From the NCBI GenBank assembly GCA_017443845.1, contig JAFSXX010000045.1, positions 50,322-114,321 of the forward strand: a stretch of 64,000 bases of DNA. The letters run 5' to 3'. Positions 63,803 to 64,000 of the stretch are shown one piece after another. The position numbers and the translations under genes were made by a program. The DNA is from Bacteroidales bacterium (GTDB taxonomy: Bacteria; Bacteroidota; Bacteroidia; Bacteroidales; UBA932). The notes under the pieces were generated by a model, which saw nothing but the letters and a program-made list of their open reading frames with translations, did not search any database and was not told the origin of the DNA. The stretch's first letter is position 1. Every line of letters begins with the position of its first letter.

Positions 63803-64000
63803 ATGAGACGATTCCTCCTGACAGTACTGCTTTTCGCAGCGTTTTGCTGCGGCGCATACGGCTCGACCATCGATGTCGGGACGGCAGAGACCGCTGCGCG
63901 TAACTGGTTCGGGGTGCAAAGCGGAGGCAAGACGCGAAGCGGGGGCATTGAGCCGCAGCTCGTATGGACGGGGAATTACTCTACCCGCGGCCCGATGGCC
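63803..64000 (+). CDS. secreted protein, N-terminal fragment, possibly C10 (streptopain-like) peptidase
   Basis: 66 codons to the right edge. Signal peptide MRRFLLTVLLFAAFCCGAYGS, then IDVGTAETAARNWFGVQSG, which resembles the propeptide opening (V-x-x-A-x-x-A-x-x-F/W) of Bacteroidales C10 cysteine peptidases and related secreted proteins. The catalytic part is outside the window, so the family is tentative. Confidence 0.5.
   Translation, partial: MRRFLLTVLLFAAFCCGAYGSTIDVGTAETAARNWFGVQSGGKTRSGGIEPQLVWTGNYSTRGPMA

Overview
The window is chromosomal DNA from a member of the Bacteroidota, most likely order Bacteroidales. The evidence is: many promoters with the Bacteroidota -7 element TAnnTTTG; a Rho factor with a long Ala/Pro/Gln-rich insertion; lipoproteins, a putative-porin family protein, an LptD, a fimbrillin-like lipoprotein and the gene sets rsfS-ftsH-cdsA-psd and tig-clpP-clpX. 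By eye the G+C content is in the mid-to-high 50s. The exception is the 3' two thirds of the surface protein at 59785-63261, which is clearly AT-rich. No rRNA genes, CRISPR array, phage or complete IS element were seen. Coding density is high and most genes lie in tightly coupled operons.

Layout. (1) 1-15.66 kb, minus strand: one 13-gene transcription unit for branched-chain amino acids, in the order ilvD-ilvB-ilvN-ilvC-leuA-leuC-leuD-leuA2-leuB-ilvE, followed by a carbon-nitrogen hydrolase, a second aminotransferase and a phenylacetate-CoA ligase that runs off the left edge. It is preceded by a 41-codon Ile/Val/Leu-rich leader peptide and an intrinsic terminator immediately before ilvD, which is a classic attenuator layout. 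(2) 16-20 kb: cstA, a secreted M3 peptidase and a gamma carbonic anhydrase. (3) 20.2-25.7 kb, minus: a murein-recycling-like operon consisting of an AmgK-type sugar kinase fused to a RapZ C-terminal domain, a MurU-like nucleotidyltransferase, a porin and a lytic transglycosylase. (4) 25.7-29.8 kb: two small envelope genes, then a uracil-DNA-glycosylase-like gene and a REP-associated tyrosine transposase (RAYT) bracketed by two nearly identical double-hairpin repeat blocks, then a DMT transporter and tRNA-Lys. (5) 29.9-36.2 kb: ATPase, sirtuin, M16 protease, ferredoxin, serpin. (6) 36.2-46 kb: rsfS-ftsH-cdsA-psd, birA, rpe, pepD, dnaA, amidase. (7) 46-59.1 kb: lptD, a GNAT toxin-antitoxin-like pair, rho, tig-clpP-clpX, an M20 dipeptidase, split chromate transporters, a YbaK-type deacylase and a TSCPD protein. 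(8) 59.1-64 kb: a repeat-rich intergenic region, a 51-aa ORF, a large mosaic lipoprotein, an orphan HigA-like regulator and the start of a secreted protein.

The points most worth follow-up are the ilv-leu attenuator, the RAYT/REP unit with a DNA-repair gene inside it, a family of long palindromic intergenic elements (two share a 36-bp identical core), a 30-bp perfect palindrome that includes the 3' end of tRNA-Lys, the kinase-RapZ fusion and the compositionally chimeric surface protein.
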